NCBI GenBank assembly: GCA_030145055.1
Contig: JAQYWK010000002.1
Location: 919,341 to 978,888 of the forward strand
Origin: Desulfovibrio sp.
GTDB taxonomy: Bacteria > Desulfobacterota > Desulfovibrionia > Desulfovibrionales > Desulfovibrionaceae
Direction: 5' to 3'
DNA: 59,548 bases
Position numbers and translations under genes: made by a program. The first letter of the stretch is position 1; every line of letters starts with the position of its first letter. Positions 34,132 to 43,453 of this stretch are shown one piece after another. Below the pieces are notes generated by a model. It saw only the letters and a program-made list of their open reading frames with translations. It did not search any database and was not told the origin of the DNA.

Positions 34132-35841
34132 CTAACTGCTACCAAGTTTCTGTACAATTGAATTCAAGTTATCAACAAGGCGATTAATCTCAGATAGTGA
34201 TTCTGCCGATTTAGCCATTCCTTCAGCTGTCTCAGAAGCAACAGTAGAAACATCGCCCAATGCGCGATTAATTTCTTCGGATGTAGCAGACTGCTCTTCA
34301 CTTGCAGTAGCAATTGATTCAATCTGACTAGCAGTTTCATCAACTATATTAACAATTTCATCCATAAACTCACCAGATTCAGAAGCAGCTTCAGTACTTA
34401 CAATAATATCTTTTGCTGCAAGTTCTACAGCTTGAATATTTTCTCTAGCATTAGCTTGAATGTTTGAAACTGCGCTTCCAACTTCTTTAGTCGCATCCAT
34501 AGTCTTTTCTGCCAGCTTCCGGACTTCGTCGGCAACAACTGCAAATCCACGTCCAGCTTCACCAGCTCTAGCGGCTTCAATTGCAGCGTTTAGAGCGAGC
34601 AAATTTGTCTGATCAGCAATATCAGTAATAACATTCATAATATGACCAATGCTGTCAGCCTGTTCACCAAGAGCGCCCATAGTTTCCTTCAGTTTCATAA
34701 TACGCTGCTGAATTTGTCCAATTGAGTCGATAGCTCTCTTAACACCCTTTGCTCCAGTTTGAGCATTCTCTTTCGATTGCTCGGCACTTTTGGCTGCATC
34801 TGAGGCATTACGCGCCACTTCAAAAACGGTACTGTTCATTTCTTCCATAGCCGTTGCCGTTTCAGCAACTCTATCTCTTTGAATATCAACACCGCTGTTT
34901 ACCTGCTCTACCTGAGCTGCAAGTCCGCTGATTGCCATAAAAACTTCTGCTGAAATTAAGCCGGCTTCCTCAGCGCCCTCTTGCATTGCCAGAACCAAGC
35001 TTGAAACTTCGTCTTGCTTTTCCTTCGCTGCAACCAGAGCCTTTTCTGTCTTCAAAGAACTCTGCTCAGCCAAAGTCCCTTTCTCTACAGCCACATCAAT
35101 GGTTTCACCTATCTTTCGAACCATTCGCGCTAATGCGTCTTTAAGAGTTAAAAGCTCAGCGGTGTAATCGCCAGAAATTTTAGCATGAAGATCACCATCA
35201 GCTACAGACTTCGCATAATTTCGGAGTCTTTCGAGCGGCACTGTTATCTTACGATTAACCATTATTAAAACTATTAACACCGCTAACGCTGACAATATTG
35301 TGAAGCCGACCTGAATCCAGACAAGCGTTGCTATTTTGCCTTCCGCATCGGCCTGCATCATAACCACAGCTTTATTCATATTTTGCAAAACATTTACACT
35401 TTTAGCTGAAAGCGTCTCTGGTGTAACTTTATCGGATTTTGCAAGAACACTATCGAGCATTACTAGAAATTCATCCCACTGCGAATTTACCAAAGCAAGC
35501 TGAGACCGGACAGCATCATTTGGACCGGGAATAAAAACTGAAGGTCCATTCATATTTAAAGTCAAAGGGGCCTTTCCAGAGTAAGTGAGAGCTGCTAATG
35601 TTGATGTAAAAACTTCTTTAGTTTTTTCAACCTGACTTGTACCAGCGACTCCACCTGTTTGCATAAACAACAGGGCTTCCTTGGTCACTTTCTGTGAAAG
35701 CATCCTTTGTCGCCCGGCAAGGTTAATAACCAACCCGTCATCTTTCTGGCTTGAAGTTACATAAGTAGTTCCGGCAAACATGCATAATACGATCAAAAAT
35801 ATACCCACAAAAGACGCCACAAGGCGAAATTTCAAACTCAT
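34132..35841 (-). CDS. Methyl-accepting chemotaxis protein with PilJ/NarX-type sensor domain
   Basis: A 569-residue chemoreceptor. A first membrane helix (about 9-29) precedes a periplasmic sensor domain with the type IV pili methyl-accepting/NarX-like signature [18 protein letters not shown] near residue 40. A second helix (about 185-207) leads into a HAMP domain ([17 protein letters not shown]) and a long signalling coiled coil. The tip is [25 protein letters not shown], the CheA/CheW contact. ATG 35841 has GAGGG seven bases upstream; the longer frame from 35889 lacks a site. The gene lies 122 bases after the HDOD gene and ends at a strong terminator. The ligand is unknown; the sensor type is often tied to redox or surface sensing. 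Confidence 0.88.
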   Translation of the reverse strand: MSLKFRLVASFVGIFLIVLCMFAGTTYVTSSQKDDGLVINLAGRQRMLSQKVTKEALLFMQTGGVAGTSQVEKTKEVFTSTLAALTYSGKAPLTLNMNGPSVFIPGPNDAVRSQLALVNSQWDEFLVMLDSVLAKSDKVTPETLSAKSVNVLQNMNKAVVMMQADAEGKIATLVWIQVGFTILSALAVLIVLIMVNRKITVPLERLRNYAKSVADGDLHAKISGDYTAELLTLKDALARMVRKIGETIDVAVEKGTLAEQSSLKTEKALVAAKEKQDEVSSLVLAMQEGAEEAGLISAEVFMAISGLAAQVEQVNSGVDIQRDRVAETATAMEEMNSTVFEVARNASDAAKSAEQSKENAQTGAKGVKRAIDSIGQIQQRIMKLKETMGALGEQADSIGHIMNVITDIADQTNLLALNAAIEAARAGEAGRGFAVVADEVRKLAEKTMDATKEVGSAVSNIQANARENIQAVELAAKDIIVSTEAASESGEFMDEIVNIVDETASQIESIATASEEQSATSEEINRALGDVSTVASETAEGMAKSAESLSEINRLVDNLNSIVQKLGSS

Positions 35842-35963
35842 GCCAACACCCTCATATAATACAAACATCAACACATTGTTAAATAACACAAGCTTAATAA
35901 ATTATATCAGCCGCAAAAAATATAACCCATAAAAAAATTAGAAAAAACTTGATATCATCGTCT

Positions 35964-37049
35964 TTATACGGGGCGTAATATTTCAAACACATCTTCGATA
36001 AGTGACTCAAAATCAGGTAGAAGTTTTTTGAAAGAATCCACACTCAACCCAATGTTTACCCATGCAGCTTCACTAATTGTCCCCAAAATAGGAGAAATAC
36101 CAAGATCATAACCAAGAGCGCGAGCGATATAATCTGCAACATGAACAACCCCTGCATCGGGATCATTTTTAGCTTTTTCAGGATTATGATGACCGGCTGC
36201 GGATATAACTAAATGTTTAGGGAAGCTCCAATCCTTAATAATCACTCCCCCGAGAATTGCATGGTTAAATCCCAGAACGTCCTGTTCAGCGGTATAAAAG
36301 CTTGTCCCTTCTTTATTCGCTCTCTTAAGGAGTTCAACAGCCAGACTTTTCTGGCTTTCAAAAACAACATACAATCCAATATCATGAAGCAATCCGGCCA
36401 CAAAGAACCGTTCTGGATCCCCAAGATTTGCCGCACGCGCAATCTCCTGAGCAATTACTCCACATGCGATGGAATGCTTCCAAAATTTTTCAACCTCTAA
36501 AACCGAAATTTTAGAGCGCTTAAAAAGGCTCAGTGAAACTGTTCCTAGAGCTAAAGATCCGGCCTGCTTAAAACCGAGCAAAGCGACAGCTCTAGTGGGC
36601 GTATCAACCTCAGTCCTAAAACTGAACATAGCACTATTTGCAAGCCGAAGAATCGCAGCAACAAGTTTAGGATCTTTACTTATTACGGCAGCAAGGTCAC
36701 TTGCAGAACTGTCAGAATCATTAATAACTTTTTGAATTTGGATCAGTACCTGCGGCAGTGAAGGTAAAGATACTTTTTTCTTCAAAAAATCACGCGGCCC
36801 TGCAGGCTTTTTCCCATCCCACGGTTCAACAGATGCAATCTGCGGTTTTGCCTTATACTCATCAGGACGTTCAATCATATCATTATAAATACGTCCCTCA
36901 GCCATTGTGCGCAGCACTGAAACAAGCTCAAAATCAATATTAGATTTGCTGAACACTTTATCAACAAACCCATCCGCAGCCTCTTTAATCTCAGGATTAA
37001 TGACAGCTTTTTTCTCTTCGCCTAACTCAATTTCACTTTCGACCATCAT
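35964..37049 (-). CDS. HDOD domain-containing signalling protein
   Basis: A 361-residue cytoplasmic protein. After a charged N-terminal region of about 95 residues comes an HDOD domain: LPSLPQVLIQIQKVI near residue 95, KDPKLVAAILRLANS near residue 125, WKHSIACGVIAQEIA near residue 188, GLLHDIGLY near residue 215 and AGHHNPEKA near residue 285. HDOD proteins are non-catalytic relatives of HD phosphohydrolases that join regulatory complexes, often with c-di-GMP turnover proteins or chemotaxis systems. It sits 54 bases downstream of the PelX-like gene on the same strand without a visible terminator, so it may be the tail of the pel operon. The chemoreceptor gene follows. Confidence 0.85.
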   Translation of the reverse strand: MMVESEIELGEEKKAVINPEIKEAADGFVDKVFSKSNIDFELVSVLRTMAEGRIYNDMIERPDEYKAKPQIASVEPWDGKKPAGPRDFLKKKVSLPSLPQVLIQIQKVINDSDSSASDLAAVISKDPKLVAAILRLANSAMFSFRTEVDTPTRAVALLGFKQAGSLALGTVSLSLFKRSKISVLEVEKFWKHSIACGVIAQEIARAANLGDPERFFVAGLLHDIGLYVVFESQKSLAVELLKRANKEGTSFYTAEQDVLGFNHAILGGVIIKDWSFPKHLVISAAGHHNPEKAKNDPDAGVVHVADYIARALGYDLGISPILGTISEAAWVNIGLSVDSFKKLLPDFESLIEDVFEILRPV

Positions 37050-37103
37050 ATAGACCTTTGCTATTATTTAAATTTTTTATCTTTCTATATTATATTAAAT
37101 TCA

Positions 37104-38060
37104 TCAAGAAGACTTCGCCCATTCAATAGTTTTTGTAAGCCCCTCTTCAAAAGAAACTTGCGGACTGAACCCAGATTTAGACATTTTACTCACGTCTGCT
37201 CTTGAGTGCTTAATGTCTCCAGCACGCGTAGGCTGAAAATTTATTTCCGTTGGAGCAGCTGTCAATTTAGCTACAGACTTAGCAAGTTGGAGAATGGAAA
37301 TACCTATTCCTGTTCCAACATTATATATACCACAAAGAGGTCCGCGGCCCTGCGGGTCTAGTCCTGTTGCTATCAGATATGAATCGACAACATCGGATAC
37401 ATATAAAAAATCACGAGACTGTTCTCCGTTACCGAATATCACCATTTTTTTCCCGGCCAAACCGAAGTCGACAAATCTTGAAATTACTCCGCTATACTGG
37501 CTTGTCGGATCCTGTCTCGGCCCGAATATATTGAAAAAACGGAGAGAACATCCGTATCCGCTATTACCTATCAAAGAAGAAGACTTATATTTTGCAGTCC
37601 CGTATGGACTCACGTGCTCAACTAAGTCCGTTGCATACTCTTCGCGCACGGGCAATCTTTCCTCATTGCCATACTCCGCAGCAGAACCTGCAAAAACGAA
37701 TTGCGTAATGCCAAGGTCCTTAGCTGACTTATGCATCTTTTTTGTGGCTTCAAAATTGGTATTCATCGTAAGTTCAGGATGATCCACAGAGTAAGGGACG
37801 CTCACGATAGCAGCTAAATGATAAACAACATCTAGTTCTGGGTAATCCGCTTTTAAACTTTCAAGAAGCCCCTCATCCAAAATAGAGACTTCGTGAAATT
37901 TAAAATTAGGATGATCTGCAAACCCCTTCATATTGTGAACATAGCCAGTAAATAAATTATCAACTCCAACAACAAAATGACCTAGATCAATCAATCGCTG
38001 AGTCAAATGACTTCCTATAAAACCAGCACACCCTGTAACCAGACAGACTTTTGATTTCAT
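37104..38060 (-). CDS. pelX: NAD-dependent epimerase/dehydratase (PelX-like UDP-sugar C4-epimerase)
   Basis: A 318-residue extended short-chain dehydrogenase. The NAD-binding motif is TGCAGFIGSHLTQRL at residues 9-23, followed by VGVDNLFTG; the catalytic Ser is near residue 125 (FAGSAAEYG) and the Tyr-Lys pair is YGTAK near residue 152. FNIFGPRQDP near residue 176 and LYVSDVVDSYLIAT are typical of UDP-hexose 4-epimerases. It is 18 bases after pelG. A UDP-GlcNAc C4-epimerase called PelX is known to support Pel synthesis in some pseudomonads by making UDP-GalNAc. The enzyme here likely has that role. The name is inferred from gene position and family; the substrate is not proven. Confidence 0.8.
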   Translation of the reverse strand: MKSKVCLVTGCAGFIGSHLTQRLIDLGHFVVGVDNLFTGYVHNMKGFADHPNFKFHEVSILDEGLLESLKADYPELDVVYHLAAIVSVPYSVDHPELTMNTNFEATKKMHKSAKDLGITQFVFAGSAAEYGNEERLPVREEYATDLVEHVSPYGTAKYKSSSLIGNSGYGCSLRFFNIFGPRQDPTSQYSGVISRFVDFGLAGKKMVIFGNGEQSRDFLYVSDVVDSYLIATGLDPQGRGPLCGIYNVGTGIGISILQLAKSVAKLTAAPTEINFQPTRAGDIKHSRADVSKMSKSGFSPQVSFEEGLTKTIEWAKSS

Positions 38061-38078
38061 GATGCCAACCCTTATTTA

Positions 38079-39449
38079 CTAAACCACCGGCTGACCGGCA
38101 AAAGTTATATATTCAAGATCTGTTACACTTTTTGAAACGAAATAATATGCGAACATCAGAGAAATAAAACAGGAATAACAATATCCGTATCCATAAAAAG
38201 TGAAACCCAATTTCATGCTGAGCAAGGTTAGCCCAGCATTACTAATAAGAAATATCAGAGTGATGAAAAGGACCTCTTTACGAAGGTCAAAATAAAACAA
38301 TATAATAACAGAAACCGAGAGCATAACCTGCATAAGCGAGCCTATCAAGGCGATCTGAAGCAAAGGCTTCTGGATAGGAGAAAGCCCCACTATTTCGATA
38401 AAGTCAGACGCCATAAACAGGCAAAGCAGTGTTAATGATCCCTGAACAATCAAAATTTCGCGCAAACTTTCTTTAAGCATTCCGACCATACCTTTCTTTT
38501 CTTCCAATATACTGGAAAGGTCTTTCTTAGACATTATTTTTGCGAAATAGTCATGATAATGCTCATAAAATTTAGTTTCAATCTTAACCAAAAAAATTGC
38601 TAAAGTAGGTACAATAGTCAAATATGCAAAGAAGATGGGACCTTCATACATATCATGAGTTCGAAGGTATGGAACAACCATTCTTGAATCTGGCGCAAAC
38701 CAAAATAAAATTTTATCTATCCAGATTGCCAGATTAAACAGCATGCCGATCAATGCCAGTTCCCAGTACTTGATAAAATAAGTAAACATGGACCAATCCA
38801 TGACCCTTCTTGGCGGAAACTCTGCTAGAAGCCTAGCTAGAAGCCAGAAATATATTACAGCCTGACCAATAGTATACCCGAGTAAATACCCATCGAGCCC
38901 CATAACCGGATAAAGTAGAAAAGCTCCACCCACACTGATAGAGGTTCCAACAGCAAAAGCCTGAACAATGCTCCTGAAATCCTTTACGGCTGAAAGAAAA
39001 ATCATCGCAAGCCAGATCATTGCCACAATGAGGAAAAGTACAATCGCGATAACTTTATATGTAAACGTGAGCTCAAAGGTCCATAAACCGCCTACCCCAA
39101 TAATAGATCCAATAATAAGCACCATCACTGAACTTGAAAAAAAGGCCGTAAGAGTTATACGCTCTTCGCCCATATAAAATTTATCGGCAAGATATCTAGT
39201 CACCACCAGCTGAATATATCCGACATAGACCAGCGTAAAAGCATAAACATATACAATTGTAGTCCTGAAAATTTCCTGATCAAGCCGAGTAAATCCAGAA
39301 TAGGAGTACAACCCAAGAACTGACAGGCAAAGAACGCTCATGAGCCAAGGACCAGACGAAACCATTGCGGCATATAAATAAGCCGACATCTCCGATAAAT
39401 AGCTGTCTTTGCCCAGCATTCGTCTTAATTCAAATCCAATTCCCGCCAT
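38079..39449 (-). CDS. pelG: PelG, Wzx-like membrane protein of Pel export
   Basis: A 456-residue inner-membrane protein with roughly twelve transmembrane helices. The family start is MAGIGFELRRMLGKDSYLSE, as in PelG proteins. A cytoplasmic charged stretch (YEHYHDYFAKIMSKKDL near residue 300) interrupts the hydrophobic segments. PelG belongs to the MOP flippase superfamily and, with PelD, PelE and PelF, forms the synthase complex that polymerises and moves the Pel polymer across the inner membrane. The gene starts three bases after pelF. Confidence 0.93.
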   Translation of the reverse strand: MAGIGFELRRMLGKDSYLSEMSAYLYAAMVSSGPWLMSVLCLSVLGLYSYSGFTRLDQEIFRTTIVYVYAFTLVYVGYIQLVVTRYLADKFYMGEERITLTAFFSSSVMVLIIGSIIGVGGLWTFELTFTYKVIAIVLFLIVAMIWLAMIFLSAVKDFRSIVQAFAVGTSISVGGAFLLYPVMGLDGYLLGYTIGQAVIYFWLLARLLAEFPPRRVMDWSMFTYFIKYWELALIGMLFNLAIWIDKILFWFAPDSRMVVPYLRTHDMYEGPIFFAYLTIVPTLAIFLVKIETKFYEHYHDYFAKIMSKKDLSSILEEKKGMVGMLKESLREILIVQGSLTLLCLFMASDFIEIVGLSPIQKPLLQIALIGSLMQVMLSVSVIILFYFDLRKEVLFITLIFLISNAGLTLLSMKLGFTFYGYGYCYSCFISLMFAYYFVSKSVTDLEYITFAGQPVV

Positions 39450-39452
39450 CAG

Positions 39453-40964
39453 TTACTCCAAATCATCCATCTTCATGAACTTACGGTAAATCTTCAAATA
39501 TGTTTCATTAAGATCAGATTCGCGATAAAAAGTTTTCACCCGCTCAATACCAGCCAGCGACATCTTTTTTCTTAAAACAGGCTTTTGCAAAATAGTTAAA
39601 ATAGCCTCCCCCGTTCCAACTGGGTCCGCAACCTTTGTCACAATCCCGGACGGCCCGAGCGATTTATCAGAAACGGTTCTACCTTCAAGAAGTTCTCTAC
39701 ATGATCCTACGTCAGATGCTACAGCGGGTATCCCGGCGCAGTTCGCCTCCATGATAACAAGAGGCTGTGCCTCACTAATACTCGTCAGCACAATCACATC
39801 AAGATTAGGAAGGTAATCCGTAACCTTAACCTTTCCGGTAAATTCTACAATATCCTCAAGATGAAGCAGCTTCATAAGATTTACGCACTCTTCGTAATAC
39901 TCTTCATCTTCCTCAGTAGGACCCATTATATAAACTTTCAGCTTATCAATTTTCAGAGCAACAATTTTGCAAGCTCTGAGAAAAGTTTTCACATCTTTAA
40001 TAGGCACAACCCTGCCCACAAAGCCGACTGCAAATTCGGTCTGTCCCTTATAATCATGATCTTCAGACTTTAATCCGAGAAAAGCATCAAGACTGATCCC
40101 GTTCGGGATAATCTTAATTTTGTCAGGATCAGCTCCCTCTAAAATTTCGAGCTCTTTGTTGCCTTCATATAGAGTATATATTTCAGATGAATAATTATAG
40201 CACATTTTTCCAAGCTGCTCGAACATGCGTATCCAAAAAGTTTGAAATGCACCAAGCTTGCTATCTACCCGAAATCTTTCATCCTGTTTACGATAAACCC
40301 ACTCAGCCTGTGAAATCTCGATTTTACGCTCTTTTACATAAATTCCATGCTCAGTCAGCAGTAGAGGACGCCCTGTCATAACCCTGGCTACAACACCTAA
40401 AAGCCCTGCATATCCAGTTGAAATAGTGTGATAAACCTTGGCCTTTGGCAGATCAAGCGGCAACATTTTAAAAATTGGCAAATGCGTAAAGCGGTATGTC
40501 CAAAAATAATCTATGAAGGACTCCTTATTATGGTCTACATTATACCTTTCTACTAGCAAGTCCCATGCTTTCTTGCCGTGCATCAATTCGCCGAGCGGAA
40601 ATTTCTTATTCCGGAAAAGATCGACCATTTCAGTCATATTACCAGCACTTTCATTATCAAGATGCTTATGAAATTTCTTCATCCTTTCAATATTTTTAGC
40701 AGAAATTTTCTTAAACGGATTCTTAGAAACTTCGATAGGATCATGAATGTAAACAACTTTAAGATCTACAAAATTATCAGGAACTTCATAGCGGTATTCT
40801 GCTTTTTCCTTAGATGTAGCCAAAATACACACAGCCGTAAAAGTCAGCTCAGGCATCCCCTTAATAAGGTTATGAACCCACGAAGAAACCCCTCCGGCCA
40901 CGAAAGGATATGTTCCCTCAAGTAAAAGGCATACGTCATATTTTTTTTCATCTTTGCTATGCAT
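39453..40964 (-). CDS. pelF: PelF, GT4 family glycosyltransferase of Pel synthesis
   Basis: A 503-residue cytoplasmic glycosyltransferase. The N-terminal domain has LLLEGTYPFVAGGVSSWVHNL, the PelF hallmark. The C-terminal donor-binding domain has VGFVGRVVPIKDVKTF near residue 325 and the EX7E pair in SEAQPLVIME near residue 415. PelF uses UDP-sugars to build the cationic GalNAc-rich Pel polymer. ATG 40964 shares a base with the pelE stop (TAATG) and has AGAGG seven bases upstream; the longer frame from 40988 was rejected. Gene order and length (507 residues in Pseudomonas aeruginosa) support the name. Confidence 0.93.
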   Translation of the reverse strand: MHSKDEKKYDVCLLLEGTYPFVAGGVSSWVHNLIKGMPELTFTAVCILATSKEKAEYRYEVPDNFVDLKVVYIHDPIEVSKNPFKKISAKNIERMKKFHKHLDNESAGNMTEMVDLFRNKKFPLGELMHGKKAWDLLVERYNVDHNKESFIDYFWTYRFTHLPIFKMLPLDLPKAKVYHTISTGYAGLLGVVARVMTGRPLLLTEHGIYVKERKIEISQAEWVYRKQDERFRVDSKLGAFQTFWIRMFEQLGKMCYNYSSEIYTLYEGNKELEILEGADPDKIKIIPNGISLDAFLGLKSEDHDYKGQTEFAVGFVGRVVPIKDVKTFLRACKIVALKIDKLKVYIMGPTEEDEEYYEECVNLMKLLHLEDIVEFTGKVKVTDYLPNLDVIVLTSISEAQPLVIMEANCAGIPAVASDVGSCRELLEGRTVSDKSLGPSGIVTKVADPVGTGEAILTILQKPVLRKKMSLAGIERVKTFYRESDLNETYLKIYRKFMKMDDLE

Positions 40965-42028
40965 TAAAAAGCCTCTTCCTTTACCCAAAAATCATACAAA
41001 ACTTTTTTAAATGGATCAGAACTCTCAAGATTAGGTTCTACCCGCATTCTCTCAACTTCATGAAAAAGTGCTATAAAGTTGCCCATCTCAAAAAAAGCTC
41101 TGCAAATACCTAGGCGCGATTCTAGTTCCAGTTCTGGCTTAACTTTAGTCTTACTATATATTTCGACTGCTTCTACAAATTTTCTGCTCTCAATGTAAAT
41201 CTCAGCAAGGCGCATCCTGTAGTCATCATTATCAGGTTCTATCTCGGACGCTTTTTTCCAATTCTCGCATGACAAATCCATTGAGTGTTCTTGAATGTTC
41301 CGCTCAGGCAAGCCGCTCTGCGCGTAGTTTCTATAAACCGATCCAAGTTCCGCGTGAGACTGGGCGCTGCCATATCTTTCAGCTCGGAACACCGCTTTTT
41401 CCAAAGACTGCGAGTAATCTTCTTCGAGGCGGGTCAAAGCCGTGTGAGCATAAAAACGGACCTCAGCATTTTCATCGGAAAGACTTTTTCTAAGAAGAGA
41501 TACTGCCTCATAAGAACCTATTCTCCTTAGTAAATTCACCGCGCCACGTTTCATTCCGACGTCTTCACCTGCTAAAATATCCGCTATAGGATGAACATCT
41601 AACTCATCGTACAAAAAGGAATTGATCTCAGCTGGCGAGTCAACTTCAATACTGCTGCCTTCAAAAGCCTTTGCCTTATAATCTTCTGCCAAACCATGAC
41701 GTTTCATCATAATTTTAGCAAAAAAAAGTGTCAGAGACATGCCAAGTAGTCCTATTCCCGGCATAAAAAAGGTAAAGAGAGCGACAACACGGGGATAGTA
41801 ATAACCAACTCCGGGCAAAGATCTCGGCCTCGGTTTGGTGATAAAGAAAGAGAGTGCAGATAGAGCGTGAGCTAGAAAGGCGGCATAAACAAAATAAAGA
41901 GAATCAGACCTGTTAATATAAAACCAGATTGCACTGATTTCAAACAGATACGCAAAGAAGAAGGCAACAGCAAAGCAAAGCCGCCCCATTCGGATAATCT
42001 TACTCCGCGAATAAAACACTGACAACAT
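40964..42028 (-). CDS. pelE: PelE-like membrane protein with TPR repeats
   Basis: A 354-residue inner-membrane protein: two N-terminal hydrophobic helices (about 14-36 and 40-60), another at about 76-105, then a cytoplasmic alpha-helical region from about residue 165. That region begins with HEAT-like paired helices (GAVNLLRRIGSYEAVSLLRKSL) and continues with TPR-type repeats (EPDNDDYRMRLAEIYIESRKF). Pseudomonas PelE has the same arrangement of membrane segments plus TPRs and forms part of the PelDEFG complex. The first Met at 42028 overlaps pelD by 29 bases; a second Met at 41989, giving 341 residues, is equally possible. The extra HEAT-like section makes it slightly longer than usual. Confidence 0.82.
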   Translation of the reverse strand: MLSVFYSRSKIIRMGRLCFAVAFFFAYLFEISAIWFYINRSDSLYFVYAAFLAHALSALSFFITKPRPRSLPGVGYYYPRVVALFTFFMPGIGLLGMSLTLFFAKIMMKRHGLAEDYKAKAFEGSSIEVDSPAEINSFLYDELDVHPIADILAGEDVGMKRGAVNLLRRIGSYEAVSLLRKSLSDENAEVRFYAHTALTRLEEDYSQSLEKAVFRAERYGSAQSHAELGSVYRNYAQSGLPERNIQEHSMDLSCENWKKASEIEPDNDDYRMRLAEIYIESRKFVEAVEIYSKTKVKPELELESRLGICRAFFEMGNFIALFHEVERMRVEPNLESSDPFKKVLYDFWVKEEAF

Positions 42029-43409
42029 CCCCTTCTACAGCCGTAACCATTTCCATAGGATCTTCCATTTCTTTAGAATATCCAGCCACACCCGCTTTGA
42101 TTTCAACTAAACTTTCATCCGATTCAAAAGCCATCATACTCAAAGCTCTAAACGCGCTCAGGATGTTTTTGACAACGACTCTTGCCCCTGCCGGAGGTGT
42201 TGTCGGCAAAATAAGGAAAAATGACCCGGGCTTATTATTCAAAAATAAAATATCAATTTCACGAATCTGATTTTTCAGAATCATACTAAAAGCCATCAAT
42301 ACTTCCTCTCTACCCTCATCCGATGCATTCTCCATGGACGGAAATTCAAGAAGAATCAGTGACAAATCTAACTCATACCTTCGTGAGCGGATAAACTCTT
42401 CACGCAATCTTCTTTTGAAATAATCATAAGTATATGCATCTATCATCTCATCCGCGATAAGCTTATCTTTAGTATCTTTAAACAGTGTTGCGTTTTCAAT
42501 ACTACTTCCGCACCAGTCAGCCACAAGTCCGGCAACTCTTACAGAATCGCTATTAAACTTCATAAACGGCATTTTCTCTACGTTCAAAACACCAACGACA
42601 TGTTTTAGATTATCCGCAAGAATCGGAGCGGAAATAATTATACCGCTCGGTGCCATGTGCGCAGTGGCAACATCTTTAATCGAAACAGCTCTTTTATCTT
42701 CTGCAGCGATCCCCATCAAGCCTTCCGTATATGGCATGCGATCAGGCAGGATGCTTTTCCCATGACGAATAGCGGTGTTCAATTTGAATTCATCCCCTTC
42801 GAGGAGATAGACAGAACAATCTTCCACGCTCATAAAATCTCTTAAAATTTCAAGAACGGCAGGGAAAATACTTTCCTGGTTCAATGTACGGAGTCCTTGT
42901 GCGGCTTCATACAAAGTACCCAATGTATTTTCCTGAGAAATTATGCGGGTATCTATTTCCTGCTTTGCTTCTCTTAAAACATCAAATTTAGTTTTAATTT
43001 TATTAAATGCATCTTTATAAGCATCGCGCTCCTCACTAAGAACATCATATTCCTTAATGCTGAGTTCTTTCATTTCTCCGATTATGACCCCTACAATAAA
43101 GAAAAGTGCCGGCTTTCCCCACATGCCAAGGCTTTTGAAGTCCACCAGTGATATATCCGGTACTAAAAGTGTCGCAAAACCCAAGTACATCAAAGCTGTC
43201 AGCAATCCGGAAAATGCTCCGGCGCTGAATCCGTAACGGGACGCTGTTAAGATTACCACTAACCAGTATGGATGCGGCGAAACATTGATAAATCCGGGAT
43301 CAGTGCGGAAAAAAATCAAATTAATAACCGTGAGCCCTATTACTCCGGTAAAAGCTTCAAAATATTTTGAAAGCTTATATTTCTGTACGACCCCATTAAC
43401 CTTCAACAT
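42000..43409 (-). CDS. pelD: PelD, membrane c-di-GMP receptor with GAF and degenerate GGDEF domain
   Basis: A 469-residue regulator. About four transmembrane helices fall between residues 17 and 112, followed by a coiled coil (120-165), a GAF domain (about 165-310) and a degenerate GGDEF domain (about 330-469). The inhibitory-site motif RxxD is kept as R383-E-I-D386, while the place of GGDEF has become NNKPGSFF, so it should bind but not make c-di-GMP. This is the known mode of PelD: c-di-GMP binding activates the PelDEFG synthase after translation. It starts 44 bases after the porin gene. An Arg near residue 421 may complete the binding site. Confidence 0.92.
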   Translation of the reverse strand: MLKVNGVVQKYKLSKYFEAFTGVIGLTVINLIFFRTDPGFINVSPHPYWLVVILTASRYGFSAGAFSGLLTALMYLGFATLLVPDISLVDFKSLGMWGKPALFFIVGVIIGEMKELSIKEYDVLSEERDAYKDAFNKIKTKFDVLREAKQEIDTRIISQENTLGTLYEAAQGLRTLNQESIFPAVLEILRDFMSVEDCSVYLLEGDEFKLNTAIRHGKSILPDRMPYTEGLMGIAAEDKRAVSIKDVATAHMAPSGIIISAPILADNLKHVVGVLNVEKMPFMKFNSDSVRVAGLVADWCGSSIENATLFKDTKDKLIADEMIDAYTYDYFKRRLREEFIRSRRYELDLSLILLEFPSMENASDEGREEVLMAFSMILKNQIREIDILFLNNKPGSFFLILPTTPPAGARVVVKNILSAFRALSMMAFESDESLVEIKAGVAGYSKEMEDPMEMVTAVEGDVVSVLFAE

Positions 43410-43453
43410 TATATTAAACTCACTTATAAAAATGATCTTTAAGACAAATTAAA

